Below, in pieces: positions 1 through 8,462 of a stretch of DNA of 41,130 nt. The notes beneath the pieces are model-generated. The model was given only the letters and a program-made list of their open reading frames with translations. It did not search any database and was not told where the DNA came from. Numbering within the stretch: the stretch's first letter is position 1; every line of letters starts with the position of its first letter. The stretch covers positions 1 through 41,130 of the forward strand of contig JARRBB010000010.1 of NCBI GenBank assembly GCA_029981435.1, in the 5' to 3' direction. This DNA comes from Thermotogaceae bacterium. GTDB lineage: Bacteria > Thermotogota > Thermotogae > B21-G9 > HyVt-16. A program made the position numbers and the translations under genes.

Positions 1-68
1 TTCAACTCGTTCAGAAGCTTTTCTGATTTCTTTATAACCTTCAACAATTTTCTGACCTCAGCATCCAT
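1..68 (-). CDS. Left-edge partial ORF, unknown
   Basis: An ATG-started reading frame on the minus strand runs off the left edge after 22 codons. The visible peptide is rich in Lys, Leu and Glu (it begins MDAEVRKLL) and looks like the start of an amphipathic helix. A purine-rich stretch (AAAGGGG) lies about 11 bases upstream of the ATG and could be a ribosome binding site, although the spacing is long. It is divergent from the flavoprotein gene that follows. Function cannot be assigned from 22 residues, and it could be a chance frame. Confidence 0.35.
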   Translation of the reverse strand, partial: MDAEVRKLLKVIKKSEKLLNEL

Positions 69-143
69 GAACCGATTTACCCCTTTCCCTTTTGCCTACC
101 ATCTTATATTTCTGTACAATGAAAAAAATTCCAGAACTTTACG

Positions 144-152
144 TGGTATAAT
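144..152 (+). promoter_or_regulatory. Extended -10 promoter for the flavoprotein gene
   Basis: TGGTATAAT is an exact extended -10 element (TG-N-TATAAT). No good -35 hexamer is visible, as is common with extended -10 promoters. It overlaps a possible upstream ATG at 151, which argues that translation starts at 184 instead. Confidence 0.6.
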
Positions 153-183
153 GAGTAAAATTTTTATTCAGGAAGGTGAAAAA

Positions 184-1260
184 ATGTTTCCGAAATTGAA
201 GATAGATGATCTGGAAGTTGAACTGGCGATTGTTCAGGGAGGTATGGGTGTCGGTATATCCTTGTCTGGACTTGCCTCAGCTGTTGCGAATGAAGGTGGA
301 ATTGGTGTCATTTCAGCAGCCGGTATAGGTATGTTGGAGCCAGATTACCAGAAAAATTTAAAAGCTGCAAATCAAAGGGCTCTTATAAAAGAAATTAGAA
401 GAGCACGTGAGAAAACAGATGGAGTTATAGGCGTCAACGTTCTCATGGCTCTTTCGGATGCGGATGAACTTATAGAAACTTCTATAAACGAAGGTGTGGA
501 TGTTTTGTTTCTCGGAGCTGGGTTGCCATTAAAAAACTACAAGAAAAAGAAATCGAAAACGAAAATAATCCCAATAGTATCCTCCGCAAAGGGTGCAAAA
601 ACTCTCTTCAATTACTGGGCTAAGAATTACAACGATGTACCTGATGGAATCGTCGTTGAGGGGCCACTGGCTGGTGGTCATCTTGGTTATAGAAAAAACC
701 AACTTGATGATCAAAAATTCTCCCTCGAAAGAATATTACCCGAAATTTCCATGGTAATAGAACAATTCAGAGAAAAATTCAGAAAAGATATTCCAATAAT
801 AGCGGCTGGTGGAATTTACACCGGCGAAGATATAAGAAAATACATTGAAATCGGCGCACAAGGTGTGCAAATGGCTACTCGATTTGTTGCAACATACGAA
901 TGTGATGCTTCACAGGAATTCAAAAACGCATATCTGAAATGTAAAAAAGATGATATAGTGATAATAGACAGCCCCGTCGGTCTCCCTGGAAGGGCCATTA
1001 AAAACGAATTTTTAGATGAGGTCTCTCTTGGTAACAAAAAGCCGTTCAAATGCCTTTGGAAATGTCTACGAACATGTGATTTTAAAAGTGCTCCATATTG
1101 TATTGCCCTTGCCTTGACGAATGCAAAAAAGGGATTTTTGAATGATGGTTTTGCATTCGCTGGAGCGAATGCTTACAAAGTAGACAGAATAATTTCAGTC
1201 AAAGAATTGATCAATACTTTGAAAAAGGAGTATCAGCTTTCGATCGAACTGACCAGTTAA
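184..1260 (+). CDS. FMN-dependent nitronate monooxygenase / enoyl-ACP reductase II family protein
   Basis: A 358-residue TIM-barrel flavoprotein of the FabK / nitronate monooxygenase (2-nitropropane dioxygenase) family. The N-terminal IVQGGMGVGIS motif, the LAGGHLG motif with the family's active-site histidine, the IPIIAAGGI phosphate-binding strand and GAQGVQMATRF are all visible. A Cys-rich segment (CLWKCLRTCD...YC) near residue 290 is typical of the longer clade often annotated as NAD(P)H-dependent flavin oxidoreductase. I chose ATG 184 because a purine-rich AGGAAGG site precedes it and an extended -10 covers the upstream ATG at 151. The gene converges on the PBP gene and the two stop codons overlap. 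Whether it reduces enoyl-ACP or oxidises nitronates cannot be decided from sequence; no other fatty-acid genes are nearby. Confidence 0.85.
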   Translation: MFPKLKIDDLEVELAIVQGGMGVGISLSGLASAVANEGGIGVISAAGIGMLEPDYQKNLKAANQRALIKEIRRAREKTDGVIGVNVLMALSDADELIETSINEGVDVLFLGAGLPLKNYKKKKSKTKIIPIVSSAKGAKTLFNYWAKNYNDVPDGIVVEGPLAGGHLGYRKNQLDDQKFSLERILPEISMVIEQFREKFRKDIPIIAAGGIYTGEDIRKYIEIGAQGVQMATRFVATYECDASQEFKNAYLKCKKDDIVIIDSPVGLPGRAIKNEFLDEVSLGNKKPFKCLWKCLRTCDFKSAPYCIALALTNAKKGFLNDGFAFAGANAYKVDRIISVKELINTLKKEYQLSIELTS

Positions 1261-3083
1261 TCTGAAAGATAAATGACAACTTTATCGATATCTTCGATTC
1301 TGGTTCCTGGAGCAGGTTCTTGCTTCACAACTCTGCCATTACCCTTTATTTCTATCTTCGATTCATCGATTTTTAAAAGTTTCAGGGCGTCCAGAACATC
1401 TCTGAGGGTCAAACCTGTGAAATCCGGCAGCTTCCATTTATAGATTTCAAAACTTTTGTTTTCGACTTTCGGAGGTGATATTATTGCTTCGGCAATATTT
1501 TTAAAAACAGGTGCTGCAACTTCACCGCCATAATATCTTTCGAGTCCTGGTTCATCTATTATCACCAACATGGTGTATTTCGGATTTTCATATGGAAAAA
1601 AACCTATGAACGATGAATAATACTTTTCTTTGGAGTAAACACCATTCACCGCTTTTTGAGCCGTTCCCGTCTTACCAGCTATCTTAACTTTATCAGAATT
1701 GGCAAGCTTTCCTGTTCCTCGTTCCACCACTGCCCGCATTAGTTCTCTGACAAACTTTGCTGTTTCAGATGAAATAACGCGCTTTTTTTCTGTTTTTTTC
1801 CCCTTTATAAACGTTGGTCTGACCAGGATGCCATCGTTTACAATTGTATTCACCGCCTGAATCATTTGCAGTGGTGTAACACCTATACCCTGACCTATCG
1901 AAATTTCTGCAAAATCTATCCTTGACCACTTCGAAGGTTCTCTCAAAAGCCCGGGAATTTCTCCATAGTACTCTATTCCCGTTTTATCACCAAAACCAAA
2001 TTCCTTAAGAAGTTTGTGATAACCAATGTTGCCGATAACCTCAGAAATCCTCTGAGCTATTTTCACCGTGGCAACATTACACGAATTCGAAAAAGCTGTT
2101 TTCAAATCCTGAAGCCCATGTTTCTCTATATCGGTTATAACAACGCTGACATCCTCTACCGGTTTTATTTTTCCATCACATTCAAATTCATCATCTTCAA
2201 ATGCAAGTTTTTGCTGTATTGCAATTGAATACACGACAGGTTTCATAAGAGAACCTGGTTCGAAATATCCCATTATCGACTTGTTCCAGTCATAAGTGGT
2301 GTAAAGACCTCTTATCTCTCCAGTTTCAGTATCCATAACTATACAGATTCCACCCTTTGCCTTCTCTCTCTTGACTGCTTCATCGATTTTCTGCTTTATC
2401 AATTTCTGTATATTCAAATCCAGACTTAAATAAAGCTCATCGCCGTTTCTCGGGTCTTTTTTCTTTATAATTTTTCCATAGGTTCTGTAAGGTCCACGAC
2501 GATCGTATTCAATGTAACCATTTTCTCTTGGCTTTAAAATATTATCCATGTATTTTTCAACACCAGAAACAGCACTTCCGTCCTCAAGAACTTTTCCAAC
2601 TATCTGACCAACCAGCTCACTAACTGGATAAACTCTTCTATATCTTTTATTCACCGATATTTCTCTGAAATCATCTGGAAGACTGTTTACAAAATCTTCA
2701 GTCACTCCGTAGGCAAGTCTTATGAATTTTTCACCGGAGTCGATGAGTTTTCTGAGATTCTCGTACTCTATATTGAAATAATTTGCGATGTTTTTAAGTC
2801 TTTTTTCAAAATCTACATCACTTGAAAGTTCTTTTAGAAAATCCACATCGAGATAAAGATCATAAACAGGTTCACTTGAAGCCAAAATATTTCCGTTTCT
2901 ATCGTAGATGTTACCTCTTTTAGGATAAATCAGAACTCTACCAACAGAAATGCTCCCCTCAAATTCAGGGTTGGAAATCAGAATTATCACACGTAGTCCG
3001 AATACAATGAATATGAAAGTGAAGATGAAGTAAAGAAACCTGGAACGAGCTCTTATTTCTTTAAACCTGGTTTCATTTTGCAT
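1257..3083 (-). CDS. ftsI: Peptidoglycan transpeptidase, FtsI/PBP2-type with PASTA domain
   Basis: A 608-residue class B penicillin-binding protein that cross-links septal peptidoglycan on the outer face of the cytoplasmic membrane. One membrane segment lies at about residues 15-37, followed by the PBP dimerisation region and the transpeptidase domain. The acylation motif SLMK has Ser278, SxN is SCN at 334-336, and KTG is at 471-473. A single C-terminal PASTA-like domain occupies about 545-608. The gene overlaps the end of the FtsL-like gene by 11 bases and follows rsmH, the usual mraW-ftsL-ftsI order of the division and cell wall cluster. No mraZ is present, and mur genes do not follow here. 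The 3' end shares stop-codon bases with the convergent flavoprotein gene. FtsI is the best assignment; a spore or elongation PBP2 paralog is less likely given the context. Confidence 0.9.
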   Translation of the reverse strand: MQNETRFKEIRARSRFLYFIFTFIFIVFGLRVIILISNPEFEGSISVGRVLIYPKRGNIYDRNGNILASSEPVYDLYLDVDFLKELSSDVDFEKRLKNIANYFNIEYENLRKLIDSGEKFIRLAYGVTEDFVNSLPDDFREISVNKRYRRVYPVSELVGQIVGKVLEDGSAVSGVEKYMDNILKPRENGYIEYDRRGPYRTYGKIIKKKDPRNGDELYLSLDLNIQKLIKQKIDEAVKREKAKGGICIVMDTETGEIRGLYTTYDWNKSIMGYFEPGSLMKPVVYSIAIQQKLAFEDDEFECDGKIKPVEDVSVVITDIEKHGLQDLKTAFSNSCNVATVKIAQRISEVIGNIGYHKLLKEFGFGDKTGIEYYGEIPGLLREPSKWSRIDFAEISIGQGIGVTPLQMIQAVNTIVNDGILVRPTFIKGKKTEKKRVISSETAKFVRELMRAVVERGTGKLANSDKVKIAGKTGTAQKAVNGVYSKEKYYSSFIGFFPYENPKYTMLVIIDEPGLERYYGGEVAAPVFKNIAEAIISPPKVENKSFEIYKWKLPDFTGLTLRDVLDALKLLKIDESKIEIKGNGRVVKQEPAPGTRIEDIDKVVIYLSD

Positions 3084-3435
3084 TTGTACTCATTATCTTG
3101 TATATTTTCCCGTTTTCTCGAATTTCTCTAACATCTGGGAATGAAGCCTCAATAGTTTTAATTTTATCTCTTATCTCGTTTATTTTTGCCGACATTCTGG
3201 ATATTGATATATCGTACTGGGTTATCTCGTTTTTGAGATTACTTGCTTTAATGCCAAGAACTGTTGGAAAGAACAATGCAGCAAATATAGCAGTACCGAT
3301 CAAAGTTATCTGCAAATAAAAAACAAAGACATCTACCCGTGTCTTCAGTAATTCTTTAGTTTGTGTTATAACTTTTCCGAGGGCCTTCAAATTTGAACCA
3401 TTATCAACAACTCTAACCTGCTTAGCTGTAGCCAA
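3073..3435 (-). CDS. ftsL: FtsL-like septum protein
   Basis: About 120 residues: a basic N-terminal cytoplasmic tail, one membrane span (around residues 38-62) and a C-terminal heptad-like helix. That is the bitopic plan of FtsL, which joins the FtsQ/DivIB-FtsB/DivIC complex at the division site. The family is too divergent to recognise by motif, so the call rests on topology, size and position between rsmH and ftsI. The first possible start (TTG 3441) is only two bases from the AAAAGGAGG site; TTG 3435, eight bases downstream of it, is better placed. The 3' end overlaps the ftsI start. Confidence 0.75.
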   Translation of the reverse strand: MATAKQVRVVDNGSNLKALGKVITQTKELLKTRVDVFVFYLQITLIGTAIFAALFFPTVLGIKASNLKNEITQYDISISRMSAKINEIRDKIKTIEASFPDVREIRENGKIYKIMSTNAK

Positions 3436-3454
3436 AACCAAAGCCTCCTTTTAT

Positions 3455-4330
3455 TTATTCTTTCTCAGCTGCTCTTAATTTTGCACTCCTCGCCCTCGGA
3501 TTCTCAAATATTTCCTCTTCATTAGGATATAACGGCTTTTTTGTTAAAATCTTTAGTCCCTTCCCTTCATTTTCTTTGAAAAATCTCTTCACTATACGAT
3601 CTTCAAGAGAGTGAAAGGTTATAACTACAATTCTACCACCTTGATTTAAAAAATCCAAAGATTTCAACAAAGCTTTTTGCAACTCCTGAAGTTCTCTGTT
3701 AACCTCTATCCTTATAGCCATAAAAGTACGTGTTGCAAAATGGATTCGCGAATTTTTGTACTTCCTCGGATAAACTTTCGATATAACCTCTACCAATTCC
3801 TTTGTCGTTTTTATCGGTCTATTTTTAATTATACTATTTGCAATACGTTTTGCAAAAGGTTCTTCACCATATTCCCTTAAAATCCTCTCTAAATCTTTTT
3901 TTGAATAACGATTAACTACATACTCAGCTGTAAGTTCTCCATTTCTATCCATTCTCATATCAAGTGGTGCATCGAACCTGAAGCTGAAACCTCTATCCGG
4001 CCTATCAAGATGATAAGATGATATTCCAAGATCGAACAAAAAACCATCAACCTTTTCAATTTTCAGTTCTCTTAAAATCTCATTCAAATCTGAAAACCGT
4101 CGATTAACGGCTATGAAATTCGGATAATCTTTCAATCTTTCACGTGCAACTTCGATTATTTCAGGATCGGCATCTATTCCGATAACAGTGCATTTACCTT
4201 TGCAAGCCTTTAATATTTCAAAAGAATGGCCACCTTCTCCAAGGGTACAGTCAACAAAAATTTTACCCGGCTGAATATTCAAAAATTCTAATACTTTATC
4301 AACCATTATACTTTTATGGTATATTTTCAA
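3455..4330 (-). CDS. rsmH: 16S rRNA (cytosine1402-N4)-methyltransferase RsmH
   Basis: A 291-residue SAM-dependent methyltransferase (MraW) that N4-methylates C1402 in the 16S rRNA decoding centre. The SAM-binding motif FVDCTLGEGGHS, the GFLFDLGISSYHLD motif, the RGFSFRFDAPLDMRM segment and the C-terminal VVITFHSLEDRIVKRFF block are all present. An upstream ATG at 4381 would add 17 unrelated residues. The TTG at 4330 gives the expected N-terminus (KIYHKSIMVDKVL) and has GGAG eight bases before it, so I chose TTG. The first gene of the rsmH-ftsL-ftsI unit, divergent from a secreted-protein gene whose promoter lies inside its 5' end. Confidence 0.93.
   Translation of the reverse strand: MKIYHKSIMVDKVLEFLNIQPGKIFVDCTLGEGGHSFEILKACKGKCTVIGIDADPEIIEVARERLKDYPNFIAVNRRFSDLNEILRELKIEKVDGFLFDLGISSYHLDRPDRGFSFRFDAPLDMRMDRNGELTAEYVVNRYSKKDLERILREYGEEPFAKRIANSIIKNRPIKTTKELVEVISKVYPRKYKNSRIHFATRTFMAIRIEVNRELQELQKALLKSLDFLNQGGRIVVITFHSLEDRIVKRFFKENEGKGLKILTKKPLYPNEEEIFENPRARSAKLRAAEKE
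4296..4325 (+). promoter_or_regulatory. Candidate promoter for the secreted coiled-coil protein
   Basis: TTATCA, 18 bases, then TATATT preceded by TGG (an extended -10 element). It lies within the first codons of rsmH on the opposite strand and about 44 bases upstream of the ATG at 4369. Confidence 0.4.
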
Positions 4331-4368
4331 TGTATCATCTCCAAAAATTAATGTGGGGAGGTTTGAGC

Positions 4369-5025
4369 ATGAAAAAGTCAAAAGTTTTCATGATAATTTT
4401 GGTGTTATTAATTCTATCATCTATTCAGGTTTTAGCCAACCTTGAAGAATTAAACACCAAAATCGAAAAACTCGAGAAACAGATAAGTCTTGCTCTGATT
4501 TTGAAGAAAGTGGATTTATCTGAGGATGACGCAGCGTATCTTTTCACTGTTTCTATCAACAGTATCAGAAAAATCGAAAATTTGAAGAATGAAGAAATCT
4601 TGGTTCTCGAAAATATCAAGAAAGAGCTTTACAATGACAACTTCAGTGAAATAGAGAGACTGAGCAAAGAATTTTACACAATTGAATTGAAGATACTCGA
4701 AGAACAAATGAAATTGCTTAAAGAATTTGAAGCCATTGTAGATAAAGAAAAAACAGAAAAGCTGAAGAAATTTCTTGAAGAAAAGAATCTGGATAGATAT
4801 TTAAAAGAGATACCATTCGAAAGTATAGTTGAAAACTTCAAAAAACTCCTTGAACTTATACCAGAAGATTTGAAGGAAAAAACTGCAAAAGTAATCGAAA
4901 GTGTTGAAAAACTTCATGATTCAATCAAGGCACATATTCTCTTTAGCTTGATAACTGACGAAGATTTCATAGAAGCGTTGAAAATCGTTGGAAAAGTGAA
5001 TCTGGAAAGTAATGCAACTGAGTAA
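4369..5025 (+). CDS. Predicted secreted or anchored coiled-coil protein, unknown
   Basis: A 218-residue protein that I do not recognise. Residues 1-21 form a typical Sec signal peptide: two lysines, a hydrophobic core rich in Ile, Leu and Val, then QVLA. The rest is highly charged and almost entirely helical with Leu/Ile heptads (for example LNTKIEKLEKQIS and LKILEEQMKLLKEFE), which suggests a periplasmic coiled coil. ATG 4369 follows GGGGAGG; an earlier in-frame ATG at 4330 lacks a site and would bury the signal peptide. It precedes the parvulin foldase gene, which has its own promoter. No terminator hairpin separates the two, so read-through is possible. Confidence 0.7.
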   Translation: MKKSKVFMIILVLLILSSIQVLANLEELNTKIEKLEKQISLALILKKVDLSEDDAAYLFTVSINSIRKIENLKNEEILVLENIKKELYNDNFSEIERLSKEFYTIELKILEEQMKLLKEFEAIVDKEKTEKLKKFLEEKNLDRYLKEIPFESIVENFKKLLELIPEDLKEKTAKVIESVEKLHDSIKAHILFSLITDEDFIEALKIVGKVNLESNATE

Positions 5026-5056
5026 ACAAAAACTTTACGTATTTTCCAATGAACCG

Positions 5057-5065
5057 TGATATAAT
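5057..5065 (+). promoter_or_regulatory. Extended -10 promoter for the parvulin foldase
   Basis: TGATATAAT is an exact extended -10 element, 56 bases upstream of the chosen ATG. Only a weak TTTACG lies in the -35 region, with 20-base spacing. Confidence 0.55.
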
Positions 5066-5120
5066 TTTTCAGGTCAATCCAAATGAAACATAGTAAAGAT
5101 TAAGGAGCGTGGAAACACAA

Positions 5121-7136
5121 ATGAGAGAATGGATGAAAAAGTGGAGTAACGCAATAGTATGGACAATAGCCATATTCTTTATTTTAGGAATAGTCTGGTG
5201 GTCAGTCGCTGCCTACATAGGTTCAAGACGCACAACTACAACCACAAATACAGTTAACACACCTTCTGCCGAAGATGCTGCAGTTGTTTTAACAAAAGAT
5301 GGGACTCCGATGAGTCATGAATACTGGATTATGCCCGATGAGCTTGAAAGCAGGACAAGAAGTTTTGTAAGTACTTATCAACAGCTTGGATATTCCTACG
5401 ATGATGTTTTTGACGAACCTCTTTTAAGATTGTCGAGCGCCAGAGACCTTGTGAATGGGAAAGTTGTGGATTATTATGCAGCTAAAAACAACATATCTCC
5501 AACGAAAGAGCAAATTAATAAAGAACTGGAAAACATCGTTTCACAGTACACAAAAGATCCAAACACTGAGAATTTGATAAAACAAACTTACGGAAGTGTG
5601 GATAGATTCAAAGAACTTTTGAAACCAACAGTTGAAACGAATCTAATTCGCCAGATGGTGCAGGATGAAGTCGCCACAGTCACACAGGCAGATTTAGAGA
5701 AGTACTTTAATGAGAACAAAGATAATCTTAAAGAAACTTACGAGCAAGTCAAAGCAAAACACATACTTGTCGAAACAGAAGAACAAGCAAAAGAAATACT
5801 CAAAAAAATAAAAAGTGGTGAATTGACTTTTGAAGATGCTGCAAAAGAGTATTCCATCGATACAAGCAACAAAGATCAAGGTGGAGATCTGGGATGGGTG
5901 GCTCGGAACAGCCTGGTAAAGGAATTCGCAGATGCAGCATTCTCAGCTACTCCAAACGTCATTACCGGACCTGTTGAAACACCTTATGGCTGGCATTTGA
6001 TAAAAGTGGAGGATAAAAAACTTATAAACTCCCTTGATGATTTGCTGACATCGACTTCAACAGCTGAACAAATTAAATCAACGATTTCAAATGATAAATT
6101 CAGAAAATGGCTTGAAGATTTTAAAAATCAGGAGAACATATCCTACAAATTACAGGATCCATCTTTAGAACTTTACGAAGAATATTATAATCTGATCACA
6201 AGTGCAACCGACACTTCTTCTCTGAATTTTGAACCGTTCATAGTTAAACTTGAAGATATTCTTTACACAGGAGATTCAACCAAAATAAATCCCGAAGACA
6301 AGGATCCGACTCTAATATCTCTCTACGTTACAGTACTTGAAAAAGAAAGAAGTAAAATTTCAGAAAAAGCTCAAAAATATTCAAGATATCAGACGTTGTC
6401 AAAAAGCATAAATCCTGCAATTATGAATCTTTCAGATGAGGAAGTTGAGAAGAAGATAGAAGAAATAGACACCAAATTGGAGAACGCAAGTGGTACAGAA
6501 TACCAAAAGCTTTTCCAGGAAAAGATGAGTTACAGAGATTTGCAGGATTTCAGAAGAATAAAGAAGGAACTTGAGGATTCCGGCATCGATTTATCGAAAA
6601 TAGATGAACTTGCGAAGGAATACAAGGCAAAAGAAGATGAAATCACCGAGAAACTCAAAGATGCCCTTTACGCACTTTATGAATTAGCACCGTATTCTCA
6701 AAGAACTGTTGAAAAGCTTTACAATTATGATCCAATGAATCCCGAAATCAGACTTGCATATTACAAAAATCATTATCAACAATTGAAGCCTTACGTAACG
6801 GATAAAGAAATATTCCAGGCTTATCAATCGCAGTTATTACCAGATATCTACAACACTCTGGCTGCGCTTGAACTCACATCTCTTGATGACAAAATAGCAA
6901 CCGATTTAAGGATACAGGCGTATGAAACACTCGTTGAAATAGCAGAAGATTTGAATCTGTATGAGGATGAATTGAGATATCTCGAAGGGCTTAAAGAGTT
7001 AAAACCAGACTACCAGGGACTTGATGGAATAATACAAGAAGTGAAACAAAAGATTGAGGAAAGTAAGCAAGCAACATCCACAACATCCGAATCAACTTCA
7101 TCAACTTCTTCTGTTTCCACGGCATCCAGTCAGTGA
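5121..7136 (+). CDS. Membrane-anchored PpiC/SurA-type peptidyl-prolyl isomerase
   Basis: A protein of about 671 residues. A membrane segment at about residues 11-32 (WTIAIFFILGIVWWSVAAYI) anchors it to the inner membrane, and a Thr-rich linker follows. A SurA-N-like helical region precedes a parvulin (rotamase) domain at about 210-300, recognisable from VKAKHILVETEEQA, the GGDLGWV motif and the closing TPYGWHLIKVEDK. The remaining ~370 residues are helical repeats resembling TPR-like hairpins, and the end is a Ser/Thr-rich tail. It is likely a periplasmic folding catalyst for envelope or outer 'toga' proteins. GTG 5109 is only one base from the GGAG site, so ATG 5121 is preferred. A strong hairpin terminator follows the stop. 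Confidence 0.85.
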   Translation: MREWMKKWSNAIVWTIAIFFILGIVWWSVAAYIGSRRTTTTTNTVNTPSAEDAAVVLTKDGTPMSHEYWIMPDELESRTRSFVSTYQQLGYSYDDVFDEPLLRLSSARDLVNGKVVDYYAAKNNISPTKEQINKELENIVSQYTKDPNTENLIKQTYGSVDRFKELLKPTVETNLIRQMVQDEVATVTQADLEKYFNENKDNLKETYEQVKAKHILVETEEQAKEILKKIKSGELTFEDAAKEYSIDTSNKDQGGDLGWVARNSLVKEFADAAFSATPNVITGPVETPYGWHLIKVEDKKLINSLDDLLTSTSTAEQIKSTISNDKFRKWLEDFKNQENISYKLQDPSLELYEEYYNLITSATDTSSLNFEPFIVKLEDILYTGDSTKINPEDKDPTLISLYVTVLEKERSKISEKAQKYSRYQTLSKSINPAIMNLSDEEVEKKIEEIDTKLENASGTEYQKLFQEKMSYRDLQDFRRIKKELEDSGIDLSKIDELAKEYKAKEDEITEKLKDALYALYELAPYSQRTVEKLYNYDPMNPEIRLAYYKNHYQQLKPYVTDKEIFQAYQSQLLPDIYNTLAALELTSLDDKIATDLRIQAYETLVEIAEDLNLYEDELRYLEGLKELKPDYQGLDGIIQEVKQKIEESKQATSTTSESTSSTSSVSTASSQ

Positions 7137-7154
7137 ACTTTAAAATCTGCAGAA

Positions 7155-7183
7155 GCGGGCTTAATGCCCGCTTTTTATTTTTT
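7155..7183 (+). terminator. Rho-independent terminator after the parvulin gene
   Basis: The 6-bp GC stem GCGGGC/GCCCGC with loop TTAAT is followed by a T-rich tract (TTTTTATTTTTT). The T tract is on the + strand only, so it terminates the foldase transcript. It overlaps the last codons of the convergent LiaF-like gene. Confidence 0.85.
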
Positions 7184-8014
7184 ACCTTCTAATTTCAGAT
7201 TGGATATCGCTGCTTCAACTGATATCGAAACATCGGGAGAATTTTTTTCCTCTATTAAATCAGAGACCTTTACGTTCTTTATGGCTGATTCTACGCTGAG
7301 TGAATACTTAGTATTTTCAGAAAAATACATTTTCCCACTTGCAACACCCGCTTTTATCTTTATATACACTGGAAAATGAGGGTTTCCTGTATCTATTTCA
7401 AGCTTTGTGATACCTGACTCCAACTCAAGTTTCCTAATTGATACTTTTTCCATATCGAGCTCGATATCGGATACAGCACTTTCGATAGTTATTTCGTATT
7501 CGTATTTTTCTGGTAATTCGAGCGTTATCTTATTTTTAGGTCCGAAGATCACGTTCTCAGAGGATTGAAATACGAATTCGTTTCCTTTTGAAACGATTTC
7601 AAAATATTTTGTTCTGAAAGAATACGAGCCTCTCAGATTATCGGAATTTCCGTCTTTTATTTTCAAACCAAGCAAAGGAGTTTTAAAAACCAATTTGATC
7701 GTGGAACCAGCTTGTGCTTCAATAGGAAGGTTTAAATCAGATTTATAGTAATTTGTGACGTCTAAATCAAAAGGATTAGGCCACAAAAGCAAATAAAGCA
7801 CGAAAATTACCATAAGAAGTGTGTTTACTATTCTCAACCATTTCATTCCTTTTACCTGAGAAAGTATAGCAAGTCCAAAAAATATTAAAATCACCGGCCA
7901 GGTCATTGAAAAGTTCTCCAGAATTCTCTCGAACAATCCCCAGCCAGGATTGAAGAACAACACCATTATTCCAACGAGTATTATAAAAATTCCAAACGCT
8001 ACTTTCATGATCAT
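7175..8014 (-). CDS. LiaF-like membrane protein (cell-envelope stress type)
   Basis: A 279-residue protein with three predicted membrane helices in the first 80 residues. A soluble C-terminal half is rich in short beta strands with repeated patterns (LELESGITKLEIDTG, SVESAIKNVKV, SVEAAISNLKLEG). This is the plan of LiaF / DUF2154-type proteins, which act with PspC partners in envelope-stress signalling. The start overlaps the PspC stop (ATGA), so the two genes are translationally coupled. A second ATG two codons later is possible, but the first is better spaced from AAGGAG. No LiaRS kinase or regulator pair is present nearby. The family call rests on topology and repeat pattern and is moderately sure. 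Confidence 0.7.
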   Translation of the reverse strand: MIMKVAFGIFIILVGIMVLFFNPGWGLFERILENFSMTWPVILIFFGLAILSQVKGMKWLRIVNTLLMVIFVLYLLLWPNPFDLDVTNYYKSDLNLPIEAQAGSTIKLVFKTPLLGLKIKDGNSDNLRGSYSFRTKYFEIVSKGNEFVFQSSENVIFGPKNKITLELPEKYEYEITIESAVSDIELDMEKVSIRKLELESGITKLEIDTGNPHFPVYIKIKAGVASGKMYFSENTKYSLSVESAIKNVKVSDLIEEKNSPDVSISVEAAISNLKLEGKK

Positions 8015-8445
8015 CTGTTCTCCTTAATGAAATTCATCACCATTATTCCACCAACTATCACTAACAGCACTCCCAGGATTGTTTTAATCGAAAACGCCCA
8101 TGAAAAAAGTAATGGAAACGCGTTACCAAGAAGAAGCAAAATTCCAATTATTATCAAGACACCTGCGAAAATCAACCTTGGATCTGTTTTTTCTTTTTTT
8201 TCATCATCTTTTCTTGGTTCAGTTTCAACATCTATAACTTCTGATTCTTCATTTTCAGAAGGTTCGAGAGGCATTATCAACCAAGCTATTACATATAGTA
8301 TTAAGCCGGCGCCACTAAGAAATATCGAAGCTACAAAAAGTATACGCAATAGAACTGGATCTATTTCGAGGTATTTACCAAGACCTCCACATACTCCACC
8401 AATAACCTTGTCTTTTCTGGATCTGTAAAGTTTTTTAACAGACAT
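8011..8445 (-). CDS. PspC-domain membrane protein
   Basis: 144 residues. The N-terminal PspC domain (about 3-62) has the hallmark KVIGGVCGGLGKYLEIDPVLLRILFV and a membrane helix ending in IAWLIMPLEP. A charged acidic/basic linker (about 63-90) and two further hydrophobic helices follow. PspC proteins sense or transmit envelope stress at the membrane. The gene follows methylmalonyl-CoA mutase by 17 bases, with a strong GGAGGAGG site, and overlaps the LiaF-like gene, so the three are probably cotranscribed. Confidence 0.88.
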   Translation of the reverse strand: MSVKKLYRSRKDKVIGGVCGGLGKYLEIDPVLLRILFVASIFLSGAGLILYVIAWLIMPLEPSENEESEVIDVETEPRKDDEKKEKTDPRLIFAGVLIIIGILLLLGNAFPLLFSWAFSIKTILGVLLVIVGGIMVMNFIKENR

Positions 8446-8462
8446 TTTTAACCTCCTCCAAT

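Noticed and set aside
4330-4381. ATG at 4381 as the rsmH start
   Set aside because: It would add 17 residues unlike RsmH; TTG 4330 has a well-spaced GGAG.
8027-8428. 133-codon + strand frame opposite pspC
   Set aside because: It is antisense to a clear PspC-domain gene and lacks translation signals.
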